A stretch of 51,677 bases of DNA from Candidatus Desulfosporosinus infrequens (lineage in GTDB: Bacteria; Bacillota; Desulfitobacteriia; Desulfitobacteriales; Desulfitobacteriaceae): positions 1-51,677 of the forward strand of contig OMOF01000823.1 of the NCBI GenBank assembly GCA_900290375.1, written 5' to 3'. Of this stretch, positions 42,860-51,422 are shown one piece after another. The notes under the pieces are model-generated. The model had not been told where the DNA came from, made no database searches, and saw nothing but the letters and a program-made list of their open reading frames with translations. Each line of letters begins with the position of its first letter. Within the stretch, counting starts at the first letter, position 1. The position numbers and the translations under genes were made by a program.

Positions 42860-45181
42860 ATGGATTCAACCGATCGGGCCCTACTAAATGCCATTCAAAA
42901 TTGTTTTCCAATCGCGCTTCATCCCTACCAGAGTCTGGGCGAAGCCGTGGGAACGACAGAAACAGATGCTTATCAACGGATTCAATGTCTTCGGCAAGAG
43001 GGCATTATTCGTCGTTTAGGTGGTGTCTTTGATTCTCGCCGCTTAGGATACTATAGCACCCTATGTACAAGCAAAGTTCCTGAAGCGAAGATTCCCATCT
43101 TAGCGAAACTTTTAGAGAAAATTCCTGGAGTGACTCACAACTATATTCGCAATCACGAGTATAATGTCTGGTTTACCCTCATAGCTCGCTCACAGGCCTT
43201 AGCTGAAAGCATACTTCAAAACATTCGTGAGGTCTCGGGAGTTGCGGATGTCTTTAGCCTTCCTGCCACTCGGCTATTTAAGATCAACGTTAATTTTGAT
43301 TTAACAGATGAGGACACATTGGAAGAAGGCGGCGACATATTTGCAGACACTGATTTGCGCGTTGTGCAGAGGAGCAAAGATGTCTCTCCTTATGACTTAA
43401 CTAATGAGGATATAGCGCTTATTCAAGTACTGCAAGGGAATCTGCCGGATTCCCCAACTCCTTTTACAGTACTCGCTGAAACTCTTCAGTGGCAGGTAGA
43501 AGAGGTTATCTCTTGTGCCAATCGATTATTGGAGGTAGAAGTCATACGACGTTTCGGGGCAGTACTGCGGCATCAAAAAGCTGGCTTCGTGGCCAATGCT
43601 ATGGGTGTTTGGCAGGTTGATCCAGAACTGGCTGCAGAGGTTGGAGAAACTATGGCACGTTTCAAGGAAGTGAGCCACTGTTACCAAAGACCGACGTTAC
43701 CCGATTGGCCTTACAACCTCTTTACCATGGTTCACGGACGAACTATGGAAGATTGCGAGGACGTCATGAAGAGAATTTCCGTAACAACAGGAGTAAAGAC
43801 GTATTCCATGCTTTTTAGTACCGCCGAATTAAAGAAGAGCAGTATGCAATATTTCCTAGAAGATGAGACTACTAAGAAAGGGGACATTCGCTTGAGTTTT
43901 GAGGATGAAAAAAGCCGACAAGCCTTTGCTGTGGCTCAGAGGGTCATTCCTGGTGGTGTGAATTCGCCGGTAAGGGCCTTTAAATCTGTAGGGCGCGACC
44001 CGGTATTCATAGACCGAGGTGAAGGAGCCCACATCTGGGATATCGATGGCAACCGTTACTTGGACTTTGTTGGTTCGTGGGGACCATTGATTGTTGGTCA
44101 TGCTCACCCGGACGTGGTTGCGGTAATCAAACGGGTGGCCGAGAGAGGGACGAGTTACGGTGCTCCTACGGAAGTAGAGACCGTATTAGCTGAAGAAGTC
44201 CTGAAGGCGTACCCTTCCATGGATATGATCCGCATGGTTAACTCCGGGACGGAAGCTACCATGAGTGCCTTGCGTTTAGCGCGTGGTGCCACTGGGCGGT
44301 CGAAAATTGTTAAGTTTGAGGGCTGTTATCACGGGCACTCGGATCAACTGCTGATAAAGGCGGGTAGTGGAGCTCTGACCTTTGGTGTTCCCACGTCTCC
44401 AGGGGTTACTGAACAAACTGCTTCATCCACAATTTCGGCTCGTTTTAATGATCTTGAAGGTTTAAAAGAAATCTTTCAACGTGAAGGGGAAGAGATCGCT
44501 TGCGTAATTCTCGAACCCGTCGCTGGGAACATGGGTGTTGTCTTACCGGACGAAGGGTTCTTACAAGGAGTTCGTCAATTAACGAAAGAGTACGGAACAT
44601 TACTAATCTTTGACGAAGTGATGACCGGTTTTAGAGTTAGTTATGGAGGCGCACAAGGCTTTTTCGGAATCGATCCAGATTTGACTTGCCTAGGTAAAGT
44701 GATCGGAGGAGGTCTTCCAGTGGGAGCATACGGAGGTAAACGCTGCTTTATGGAACAAATTTCTCCTAGTGGCCCTATCTATCAAGCTGGAACCCTTTCT
44801 GGTAATCCGTTGGCGATGAACGCTGGGTTAGCGACCTTGAAATTGTTACAGCAACCAGGCACCTATGAAGCGTTAGCAAATAAAACAATTCGACTGGCTG
44901 AAGGGTTAAAGCAGCTTGCCCAAGAGGCCGGACTTCCTATTTGGGTCAATTCCATCGGCGCTATGTTTTCTGCTTTTTTCACTGACGAATCAGTTAGAGA
45001 TTATGCCAGTGCGTGCACATCGGACGTAGAGCGATTTGCCAAGTATTTCCGCGGAATGTTGGAACATGGCATCTACTTAGCCCCTAGTCAATTTGAAGCA
45101 GTCTTTTTATCGACGGCTCATTCAGATGCAGACATCGATTATACGCTGGAACAGGCTCGTACAGTCCTGAAGACACTTTAA
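42860..45181 (+). CDS. ahbAB-hemL: AhbA-AhbB siroheme decarboxylase fused to HemL
   Basis: One uninterrupted 773-residue frame holds three enzymes. Residues 1-165 are AhbA (Lrp-like; [17 protein letters not shown]). Residues 185-335 are AhbB ([21 protein letters not shown]). Together these decarboxylate siroheme. From about 345 it is a complete glutamate-1-semialdehyde aminotransferase: [13 protein letters not shown], the PLP lysine in [17 protein letters not shown], and [13 protein letters not shown]. The ATG at 42860 is one base after the ahbD stop; a frame extension back to 42737 lies inside ahbD. The fusion links the first and a late part of the heme route. An internal TTG at 43892 could also make free HemL. 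Confidence 0.9.
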   Translation: MDSTDRALLNAIQNCFPIALHPYQSLGEAVGTTETDAYQRIQCLRQEGIIRRLGGVFDSRRLGYYSTLCTSKVPEAKIPILAKLLEKIPGVTHNYIRNHEYNVWFTLIARSQALAESILQNIREVSGVADVFSLPATRLFKINVNFDLTDEDTLEEGGDIFADTDLRVVQRSKDVSPYDLTNEDIALIQVLQGNLPDSPTPFTVLAETLQWQVEEVISCANRLLEVEVIRRFGAVLRHQKAGFVANAMGVWQVDPELAAEVGETMARFKEVSHCYQRPTLPDWPYNLFTMVHGRTMEDCEDVMKRISVTTGVKTYSMLFSTAELKKSSMQYFLEDETTKKGDIRLSFEDEKSRQAFAVAQRVIPGGVNSPVRAFKSVGRDPVFIDRGEGAHIWDIDGNRYLDFVGSWGPLIVGHAHPDVVAVIKRVAERGTSYGAPTEVETVLAEEVLKAYPSMDMIRMVNSGTEATMSALRLARGATGRSKIVKFEGCYHGHSDQLLIKAGSGALTFGVPTSPGVTEQTASSTISARFNDLEGLKEIFQREGEEIACVILEPVAGNMGVVLPDEGFLQGVRQLTKEYGTLLIFDEVMTGFRVSYGGAQGFFGIDPDLTCLGKVIGGGLPVGAYGGKRCFMEQISPSGPIYQAGTLSGNPLAMNAGLATLKLLQQPGTYEALANKTIRLAEGLKQLAQEAGLPIWVNSIGAMFSAFFTDESVRDYASACTSDVERFAKYFRGMLEHGIYLAPSQFEAVFLSTAHSDADIDYTLEQARTVLKTL
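43877..43894 (+). promoter_or_regulatory. Internal ribosome site and TTG start for free HemL
   Basis: AAAGGGG (43877-43883) lies eight bases before an in-frame TTG (43892). Starting there would give [12 protein letters not shown] as N-terminus and 429 residues, the normal HemL length. The site falls exactly at the domain junction, so both a fusion and a separate HemL may be produced. Confidence 0.55.
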
Positions 45182-45322
45182 CGAAGTTCAATACACGATG
45201 TTCGATCGGATGTTTTCTTTTGAAAACAAGTTGATATTAGTTGTTATTCTGGTATTTGTTTTGAAATTATGTCGGGTTGCTCTAAAGAGTGAAAAACCTT
45301 AGTTAAAGGGGTGCTTTCTTGT

Positions 45323-45616
45323 ATGGAGCGCAAACGCATCATAAGAACACTCATTACGTTCAGCTTATTGGCTGCCTTGGTAGCAGTGCTTGTTATCTCT
45401 CAAAATCGCGATCCGACAAATCCCCATAACGGGGTGTCTAAGGATACTTGGATTCATGGACCCAATGGGCATGGGTATGCCGTTTTAAATAACCAGCAAC
45501 CGTGGAAACAATGCTATACTTGTCATGAAAAGAAAGGGCTAGGCGGAGAGGCGTATTGCCAGAGTTGCCATGACCAAGCAGGTGTAAAAGTGGATATTCC
45601 CAAAAAGCCTTCGTAA
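45323..45616 (+). CDS. Small membrane-anchored diheme cytochrome c
   Basis: A 97-residue protein with one N-terminal hydrophobic segment (IRTLITFSLLAALVAVLVIS) that anchors or exports it. Two heme c motifs follow, CYTCH and CQSCH, 17 residues apart near the C-terminus. Proline- and glycine-rich linker sequence lies between. It would receive heme from the ResB/CcsA system encoded upstream. The start is the ATG at 45323 with AAAGGGG 12 bases upstream; a GTG at 45311 is too close to that site. The redox partner is unknown. Confidence 0.78.
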   Translation: MERKRIIRTLITFSLLAALVAVLVISQNRDPTNPHNGVSKDTWIHGPNGHGYAVLNNQQPWKQCYTCHEKKGLGGEAYCQSCHDQAGVKVDIPKKPS

Positions 45617-45756
45617 CTTTTTCCTTCGTTCCAAGGTAGTCCTTCTTTCATTCTTTCTTTCTTTCGTTTGTATGGATCAGTAGCTAGTTAATAATTTGGA
45701 AAAAAAGAAAAATAAGGTACTCCCAAGACTCACCCTAAAAGCCCACTTGGAATATT

Positions 45757-46617
45757 ATGGCTTATAAGGAATGGGCTGGGAGGGGACTTGGTTTGAATGC
45801 AGATGAACGGATTGGTTTTATTGAACGATTAGAACAATTGCGAGGTTCCAAAGTCTTAGTTTATTATTCCCATACGCCCCTAGATGACACTATTATAGTT
45901 CCCCTCTATAAACAACTGAAGGAAATGGGTCACACTAAAAAGATTGATCTCTTCTTGCACAGTTATGGAGGAGCGGTGGATACACCTTATAAAGTGGTAA
46001 CGTTGATCCGAGAGTTCTGCGATGAGTTCGCCGTCATTGTTCCGTTTGTTGCCAAATCGGCAGCTTCAATGCTTGTGCTCGGAGCAGATGAAGTTGTTAT
46101 GGGGCCGATCTCCGAACTTGGACCCATTGATCCTCTTGTCATACATCCGGTTTATAAAGATATATTGGTACCTGTGCAAGCGGTTTGGCATTGCTTAGAT
46201 TATCTGCAACGCTCTATTACCAATAGTTCTGACCCGGAAGTTGCATCCTTTATGGTAACTCCGTTGTTAAACAAGTTGGACCCGTGGCTTATTGGGGACT
46301 ACGAAAAAACCATCAAGGCATCTCAGCAATATGCAGAAACATTATTATCGAACTATATGCTAAAAGATGACCTGGAACGGGTTCCAATCGTAACACAGGC
46401 TTTAACTGAAGGATACTATTCTCATGGATATCCGATTGGTCGTCGGGAAGCCAAAGAACTCGGAATTAAAGTAACTGATGCACATGGAGAACTATGGGAT
46501 GTAATCTGGACATTATATCTCGGATACGAAGAACTTTTCAAGGTCAAGGAAGAGGAGACTGTAGAAACGGAGACTATAGATGAGGAGACTGTAGATGAAG
46601 CGACCAATAAACTTTAA
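45757..46617 (+). CDS. SDH/SppA-like Clp-fold serine protease
   Basis: A 286-residue soluble protein of the serine dehydrogenase proteinase family (Clp/crotonase fold). FLHSYGGAVDTPYKV near residue 70 is the oxyanion region, and VAKSAASMLVLGADEVVMGP near 110 carries the likely nucleophile serine. GPIDPL follows. The C-terminus ends in a short acidic repeat of E-T-(V/I)-(D/E). There is no signal peptide, so it should act in the cytoplasm, possibly on membrane protein fragments. It is a single gene with no operon partner. Confidence 0.8.
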   Translation: MAYKEWAGRGLGLNADERIGFIERLEQLRGSKVLVYYSHTPLDDTIIVPLYKQLKEMGHTKKIDLFLHSYGGAVDTPYKVVTLIREFCDEFAVIVPFVAKSAASMLVLGADEVVMGPISELGPIDPLVIHPVYKDILVPVQAVWHCLDYLQRSITNSSDPEVASFMVTPLLNKLDPWLIGDYEKTIKASQQYAETLLSNYMLKDDLERVPIVTQALTEGYYSHGYPIGRREAKELGIKVTDAHGELWDVIWTLYLGYEELFKVKEEETVETETIDEETVDEATNKL

Positions 46618-46791
46618 GGTTTATTGGGTTCATCTATTGCTTCTAAACAGACTTTTTTGTATTCCCATAAAAAACATATTGCGTGTCGTCCTTCTATACG
46701 GTAGTATAGGCTTGAGCTTGATTTGCTAATAATAAGAGTTGAACGCTCAACTTTTCAATCAGGGTACTATAATAATGGAGGTGGGACGATT

Positions 46792-46992
46792 ATGCTTACT
46801 ACATTTGGACTTTTTTCTCCGTTAGAAGCAGGAATTTTTCTTGTGATTGCTTTGGTTATTTTTGGGCCAGGTAAGTTACCTGACGTAGGGAAAGCCTTAG
46901 GTAAAGGGATAAGAGAATTTAAATCGGCAAGTGAAGGTGAAGAGAAAAAAGAAGAGAAAAAAGAAGAAGTAAAGAACGTGAAAATCGAGTAA
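46792..46992 (+). CDS. tatA: Twin-arginine translocase TatA
   Basis: A 66-residue TatA: one hydrophobic helix (AGIFLVIALVI), FGPGKLPDVGKALGKGIREF hinge and amphipathic helix, and a short lysine/glutamate tail. The start is the ATG at 46792 behind GGAGGTGG; the frame reaches back to 46723. It is the second TatA-like gene of the window and stands apart from tatC. Confidence 0.88.
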   Translation: MLTTFGLFSPLEAGIFLVIALVIFGPGKLPDVGKALGKGIREFKSASEGEEKKEEKKEEVKNVKIE

Positions 46993-47040
46993 TTTTATAA
47001 ATTTTATTTCTGATGGATTACCATCTGAGAAAAAATCAAA

Positions 47041-47072
47041 AAAGATGGAGCCTGTTTTGGCTCCATCTTTTT
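47041..47072. terminator. Terminator between tatA and the spore coat genes
   Basis: Perfect 12-bp stem (47041-47052 and 47059-47070) with A and T runs on the outside, usable from both convergent sides. Confidence 0.85.
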
Positions 47073-47086
47073 AAATTACAATTACC

Positions 47087-47350
47087 TTACCCTTGCAGTG
47101 GTTTGAATCTTCCTTTAACTTTTTGAACTTCAAGAGCTTCAGCGTCCGTCGTTGGATACCAGCCCTTTTGGTTCATGATATTGTAAAGGTTTTCATGAAT
47201 ACTATGTTCCTCTGTGAGGATACTTTTTAAGTTTTGCGTTAAATTAGCACATGTTGATTCAGTAATAAATGTATTGTATGTGGCAGTAGAATGTTTTTCA
47301 CTTGTCAATAAGTCAGCTAAAATTTCTTGTTCTGACATCGTATTTTGCAT
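47087..47350 (-). CDS. Spore coat protein, CotF family
   Basis: An 87-residue helical protein of the CotF/ferritin-like coat family: MSEQEILADLLTSEKHSTA, YNTFITESTCANL and a C-terminal YNIMNQKGWYPT. The usual CotF end of this kind is Y-x-x-M-x-x-K-G-W-Y. Possible starts are the ATG at 47350 or a TTG at 47356; GGAAAGGA lies upstream of both. The frame reaches 47392, overlapping the partner gene. It shows that the organism forms spores. Confidence 0.78.
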   Translation of the reverse strand: MQNTMSEQEILADLLTSEKHSTATYNTFITESTCANLTQNLKSILTEEHSIHENLYNIMNQKGWYPTTDAEALEVQKVKGRFKPLQG

Positions 47351-47378
47351 ATTCAACTTGATCCCGTCCTTTCCAAAT

Positions 47379-47585
47379 TTACTGATGGGCATTCAGATAA
47401 TTGAGTAGGGTATCATAATGTTTACGATGTTGCGCAGAAATGGAAGAAAGTTGAGAACTGATAGCTTGATCCTTGACAGATTGTGAGGCTTGGGCAAACT
47501 TATGGACTAATAAAGCTTCAGCCCCGAGTTGATCATTTAAGATGGTTAAATTTTTGGCGGTTAATTCAGGCATTGAAGTGGTCAT
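47379..47585 (-). CDS. Small helical partner of the CotF-type coat protein
   Basis: A 68-residue, two-helix protein (LTILNDQLGAEALLVHKFAQ; ISSQLSSISAQHRKHYDTLL). The pattern fits half of a CotF/ferritin-like four-helix bundle. It is directly upstream of the CotF gene on the same strand. I choose the ATG at 47585, eight bases after GAGGAG, over the one at 47591. A coat role is inferred from the neighbour. Confidence 0.65.
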   Translation of the reverse strand: MTTSMPELTAKNLTILNDQLGAEALLVHKFAQASQSVKDQAISSQLSSISAQHRKHYDTLLNYLNAHQ

Positions 47586-47790
47586 AATCATTCTCCTCTC
47601 GGTACTATTTAAACGACATTTATAGAATGCCTCGTTGAAGATGAATTATGCATGTTAAATAATGGGAAGTTAAAAGCAGCGACGGTAGATTATAAATAGC
47701 GTAATAGGGGGGTTGAGTGGGAGCCATTTTTGGCAACACTATTATAAAGAAGAAAACCACCATTGGCACGAATGAAGGAGAAATTAGGTT

Positions 47791-48861
47791 ATGAAGACAG
47801 TGGTTGTCCTACCCATGAATCGTGGAAGGTTAATTTATTCTTTTGTTTCGAAAGTTTTTCCGCTCGTTAAACAAGAATTAAATAGATGGCAACAGATAGC
47901 CGTGCAGTTACCTGATACCAACCTAAGCCAGCAAGCGACAGAGAGTATTCGCTCGAAAACATTTCATTGCCAAGGGGGAAGTATTTTCGCGCTTTATCCA
48001 GGCGTAAATGAGGTTGAAGCAGTTCGATTTATTGTCGCGTATCAAACCATGAGTGATTATCTTGATAATTTGGTCGATAGCCTCGAAGTCCAAGATGAAT
48101 TGGCCTTTGCGCAGTTGCATTTAGCCATGCAAGAAGCCTTAATTCCTGACACAGTCCCATCAGATTATTATTTATATTATCCTTATCGAGAGGATGGAGG
48201 GTATCTAGAACAGTTGGTGACGACTTGCCAAGAAAGCCTTAGAAAGTTACCATCATACAATCTAGTCCAAGAAGAGGCTATTAAGTTTGCACGACTCTAT
48301 TCCCACTTACAAACTTACAAACACCTGGCGCTGGAAGAACGGGAAGCGAAGATGCTAAATTGGATCAACCCTCAATTAAGGGAATATCCTGAGATAAAGC
48401 CTTGGGAATTTGCCGCTGCGACAGGGTCAACCTTAGGGATTTTCTGTCTTTATGCTATTGCCTTTAATCCCCAATTGACGACCAGGCAAGTACAGGCGAT
48501 TAGTCAAGCCTATTTTCCGTGGATATGTGGTCTCCATATCTTATTGGATTATTTCATCGATCTACGCGAAGACAGGGAGACAAGTCAGTTGAATTTTGTC
48601 GCGTATTATGAACATATGGGTATGACGTTTCAGCGGTTGCATCAGTTTGTAGAAAATTCCTTAACGCAGACGGAGAGCCTGGATCATCCGAAGTTTCATC
48701 GGGCGGTTGTCCAAGGACTTCTTGCCATGTATTTGTCCGACGAAAAAGGCATGGACACGGATATTCGCTCCATCACGAAGCAACTGATAAGGGGGAGCGG
48801 GTTAGGAGTTAATCTTCTGTACTGGATGTGTTGCCAAATGAGAAAAAATAGGTCTCTTTAA
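47791..48861 (+). CDS. ytpB: DUF2600 / YtpB-type terpene synthase
   Basis: A 356-residue, helical protein of the DUF2600 family. Bacillus YtpB converts tetraprenyl diphosphate to tetraprenyl-beta-curcumene, a precursor of spore-associated C35 terpenoids. The aspartate motif DYLDNLVDSLE is near residue 90, and GLHILLDYFIDLREDRE near 250 gives a second acidic site. AAGGAG lies 11 bases upstream of the ATG at 47791. It faces a prenyl diphosphate synthase gene, which could supply its substrate. Confidence 0.82.
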   Translation: MKTVVVLPMNRGRLIYSFVSKVFPLVKQELNRWQQIAVQLPDTNLSQQATESIRSKTFHCQGGSIFALYPGVNEVEAVRFIVAYQTMSDYLDNLVDSLEVQDELAFAQLHLAMQEALIPDTVPSDYYLYYPYREDGGYLEQLVTTCQESLRKLPSYNLVQEEAIKFARLYSHLQTYKHLALEEREAKMLNWINPQLREYPEIKPWEFAAATGSTLGIFCLYAIAFNPQLTTRQVQAISQAYFPWICGLHILLDYFIDLREDRETSQLNFVAYYEHMGMTFQRLHQFVENSLTQTESLDHPKFHRAVVQGLLAMYLSDEKGMDTDIRSITKQLIRGSGLGVNLLYWMCCQMRKNRSL

Positions 48862-48904
48862 AAATAGTCGAGATAATTTACGTAATATCATTAGAAAAAA
48901 TCAC

Positions 48905-48938
48905 AAGGGACCAAGATTGGCTGATTACAATTGCCAGT
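48905..48938. terminator. Terminator between ytpB and the prenyl synthase gene
   Basis: Inverted repeat with a perfect 10-bp outer stem (48905-48914 and 48929-48938) and a partly matched inner stem, between two convergent genes. Confidence 0.75.
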
Positions 48939-48960
48939 TTGGTCCCTTCGGGTTATGTAC

Positions 48961-49953
48961 CTATTTTGTACGTTGTAAGATCGAATCAGGCAAATTCATA
49001 AGGGTCGATTGATAAAGGCCCCCAGGAATTTCATCCAAGCAAGCTTTGGCCTTACAGATACATTGAGCAGCTGTTGCATAGGCTTGCTCGATGCATCCTG
49101 AACTAATAAGAGCTTCTTTAATGCTTTGCAGATCTTGACGTGAGATCTTACGTGTTTGCATAATTTTTGCTAACCAGTTTCCATAAATGGGGTCATCCAA
49201 GAGATAAAGGATTGGGAGAGTTATGTTTCCATTAATAAGATCGGCTCCAACAGGTTTCCCAAGCGATTCTGTATCCCCACTGATATCCAAAATGTCATCA
49301 GTGATTTGATAGGCATAGCCGATGTTTAACCCGTAGTCACGCATGAGAGCCAAATCATTCGAATCAGCACCTCCAAGGATAGCACCCGCTTGACAACAGG
49401 CCCCCAGAAGAATTCCTGTTTTTTTGGCAATTCGGTTAAAATAATGTTGTGTTCCAACTAAAATTGAAAATTGTTCACCTGCTTGATTCACCTCTCCGTC
49501 ACACATGGCTTGGATTGCTTCGACGAGGTATTTCATACAATTGAGCAATTGATGCGTAGAGAGGATATTAAAGGCTTCCGCAAATAGGTAATCCCCGGTC
49601 AGAATGGCTGCATGATCCCCATGGAGGGAGTTGACGGTCGGTTTTCCTCGTCGGGTAGCCGACTCGTCGATCACATCATCGTGAATAAGAGAAGCCATGT
49701 GAATAAGTTCTGCAGCTACAGCCGCTTGGATCATCAATGGATTTAAGGGAGAAAAACACATACCACTATAAAGAGTAAGAAGCGGTCGGATTCTTTTACC
49801 ACCAGATTGCAACAGACTAACGCAGGTTTGTTGAATGAGACCATCGGCTTTACTAAGCACGATCTGCAACTGATCTTCAACAAATAGCAGTTCCGGAAAT
49901 TGAAGCGTGGAGATAGACATGTCCGCGGTGTTATACAGTTGTTGGATACTCAT
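48961..49953 (-). CDS. Polyprenyl diphosphate synthase
   Basis: A 330-residue trans-prenyl synthase. The first metal motif is LIHDDVIDESATRRGKPTV near residue 90, with GDYLFAEAF near 120 and the second motif QITDDILDISGD near 215. It is a paralogue of the HepT-like protein at 30020. Its position facing ytpB suggests that it makes the C35 or similar chain for that terpene synthase, though a quinone role cannot be excluded. The ATG at 49953 has a modest AGAGG site. Confidence 0.87.
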   Translation of the reverse strand: MSIQQLYNTADMSISTLQFPELLFVEDQLQIVLSKADGLIQQTCVSLLQSGGKRIRPLLTLYSGMCFSPLNPLMIQAAVAAELIHMASLIHDDVIDESATRRGKPTVNSLHGDHAAILTGDYLFAEAFNILSTHQLLNCMKYLVEAIQAMCDGEVNQAGEQFSILVGTQHYFNRIAKKTGILLGACCQAGAILGGADSNDLALMRDYGLNIGYAYQITDDILDISGDTESLGKPVGADLINGNITLPILYLLDDPIYGNWLAKIMQTRKISRQDLQSIKEALISSGCIEQAYATAAQCICKAKACLDEIPGGLYQSTLMNLPDSILQRTK

Positions 49954-50054
49954 GCATCAGCCTCTGCCCTCTATCTAAGATTATTACTAAAACTTTATAT
50001 ATTATGTCATAAAGGTGAGGATTGGATACCTCGTTTTTAAAGATTTTTAACCTT

Positions 50055-50083
50055 TTGACTGTGTACAAAAGAAAATTTAAAAT
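50055..50083 (+). promoter_or_regulatory. Housekeeping-type promoter in a gene-free stretch
   Basis: TTGACT (50055-50060) and TAAAAT (50078-50083) are exactly 17 bases apart. No protein gene follows for more than 400 bases. Confidence 0.55.
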
Positions 50084-50089
50084 GAGTAG

Positions 50090-50403
50090 GAAGGTTTAGA
50101 TAAGGGAAATCTAAAAGTGTTTAACGTAATAACAGGGTTCAAATAAGCTGGTAATAACGATCACACAACTCCGCAGTATGGTATTAATGGGCGCAAAAAT
50201 GCTAAAGGAGGAACTCTTACGTTAGAAGTAGATGATGTGTTTCATAATAAAGGAATTATAAATGAGATATAGGAAGATTAATTAAGTCCTCAGCTGTATC
50301 TTTCTGCTCATAATAGAGAATATTATTTATTCATCAGCGGATGGGGTCTGACTGGTAGATAAAAACCGGCTTGTGAACAGAGAGCGGACACGAGTCGGTT
50401 TTT
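50090..50403 (+). ncRNA. Candidate non-coding transcript of about 310 bases
   Basis: A promoter at 50055 and a terminator at 50361-50403 frame about 310 bases with no convincing protein gene. There is a small hairpin near 50095-50120 (TTTAGAT/ATCTAAA). AAAGGAGG near 50205 has no start codon at a proper distance; the frame after it runs LEVDDVFHNKGIINEI to a stop without an initiator. It may be a small RNA or a decayed small gene. Confidence 0.35.
50361..50403 (+). terminator. Terminator upstream of the small membrane protein
   Basis: A 15-bp stem with two G-U pairs; the 5' arm begins AAAAACCG and the 3' arm ends CGGTTTTT. No gene precedes it closely. Confidence 0.7.
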
Positions 50404-50527
50404 CTAATACATAAAGGACGGAATCGTCAGTATAAAGGTGTTGGGAAAAATAAAAACCTGAAGATTGGACAAGTCAAAGGATAAGAAAAATAGTTACTTG
50501 ATAGACTATAGGCGAGGTGAGAGGGTT

Positions 50528-50647
50528 ATGTCTAACTATAGTGTGTGGAGGGATTTAATTAAACCAACGATATTTGCTTTCATTATTGCGTGTGCAATAC
50601 CAGCCGGAATTGCAGGTGTATATTATTTGTATAGTAATTTTTTTTAA
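50528..50647 (+). CDS. Small single-span membrane protein
   Basis: A 39-residue protein from the ATG at 50528, preceded by GAGGTGAGAGGG. One membrane helix (IFAFIIACAIPAGIAGVYYL) takes up most of it, after a short basic/aromatic head. The frame is open back to 50465 but lacks a ribosome site there. The function is unknown. Confidence 0.5.
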   Translation: MSNYSVWRDLIKPTIFAFIIACAIPAGIAGVYYLYSNFF

Positions 50648-50807
50648 AACTGATGCAATCAGGGCGTGTCAGCTCTTATGAATAGGTCTTTCATCTCCAC
50701 GGTAGTTATTGCAGGATTGTTTTTTCACAATAATGTACTTCCATGAACATTATTTTCCTGATACAATGGGAGTGTTTAATATTGAAAGTGATAAAGGATT
50801 GAAAAAG

Positions 50808-51362
50808 ATGAACGTGATGATTTTTACTAGCAGCCCGAATATAGATGGGTTGACAGCAGCCTGTGCTAACGCCGCTAAAACAGGAGCTGAAGAGGCCGGT
50901 GCACATGTCATTATGGTGAACCTCAATCAGCAACAGATCGGTCACTGTCAAGCCTGTGGCAATGGATGGGGATCCTGTCGTAGTGAACATGAATGTCAAG
51001 TAAAAGATGATTTCCAAAAAGTACACGCAGCTATGGCGGATATCGAGGCCTTTATCTTGATAACACCAGTTTATTTTGGAGAAATGAGTGAATCAGCCAA
51101 AAATTTTACAGATCGATTACGACGTTGTGAAGCATTAAAAAAAGGCAAAACATTGTTTGAGGGAAAACCTGTCATAGCCGTAGCTGCGGCAGGTGGTAGC
51201 GGTAATGGACTAACCTCTTGTCTTACCTCAATGGAGAGACTCTTTACCCATGTCAGAGCTGAAAAGTTTGACTTTATGGGAATCACGCAGAAAAATAAAC
51301 GGTACAAACTAGATGCTCTTCAGGAAGCCGGGAAAGAAATGGTATCGAAACACAGTCTATAG
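50808..51362 (+). CDS. Flavodoxin-fold Fe-S flavoprotein / NADPH-dependent FMN reductase
   Basis: A 184-residue flavodoxin-like protein. MIFTSSPNIDGLTAACANAA binds the FMN phosphate, and ITPVYFGEMSESAKNFTDR near 85 the isoalloxazine. Four cysteines in CQACGNGWGSCRSEHEC (residues about 48-64) fit the compact cluster motif of iron-sulfur flavoproteins, although the spacing is wider than the usual CxxCxxC. I choose the ATG at 50808 because AAAGGA lies nine bases upstream; the frame extends to 50709. A role in electron transfer or quinone reduction is likely. Confidence 0.8.
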   Translation: MNVMIFTSSPNIDGLTAACANAAKTGAEEAGAHVIMVNLNQQQIGHCQACGNGWGSCRSEHECQVKDDFQKVHAAMADIEAFILITPVYFGEMSESAKNFTDRLRRCEALKKGKTLFEGKPVIAVAAAGGSGNGLTSCLTSMERLFTHVRAEKFDFMGITQKNKRYKLDALQEAGKEMVSKHSL

Positions 51363-51383
51363 TTTTTAAAAAAAGGTGGAAAA

Positions 51384-51422
51384 GTCAGCGACAAGCCATT
51401 AGGTCTAGTCGCTGGCTTTTTT
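51384..51422 (+). terminator. Terminator after the flavoprotein gene
   Basis: A 9-bp stem with one G-U pair (51384-51392 and 51408-51416) followed by six T. Confidence 0.85.

Noticed and set aside
45641..45667. TTTC-rich tract before the protease gene
   Set aside because: A short imperfect pyrimidine tract of low complexity; no gene or regulatory role can be argued from it.
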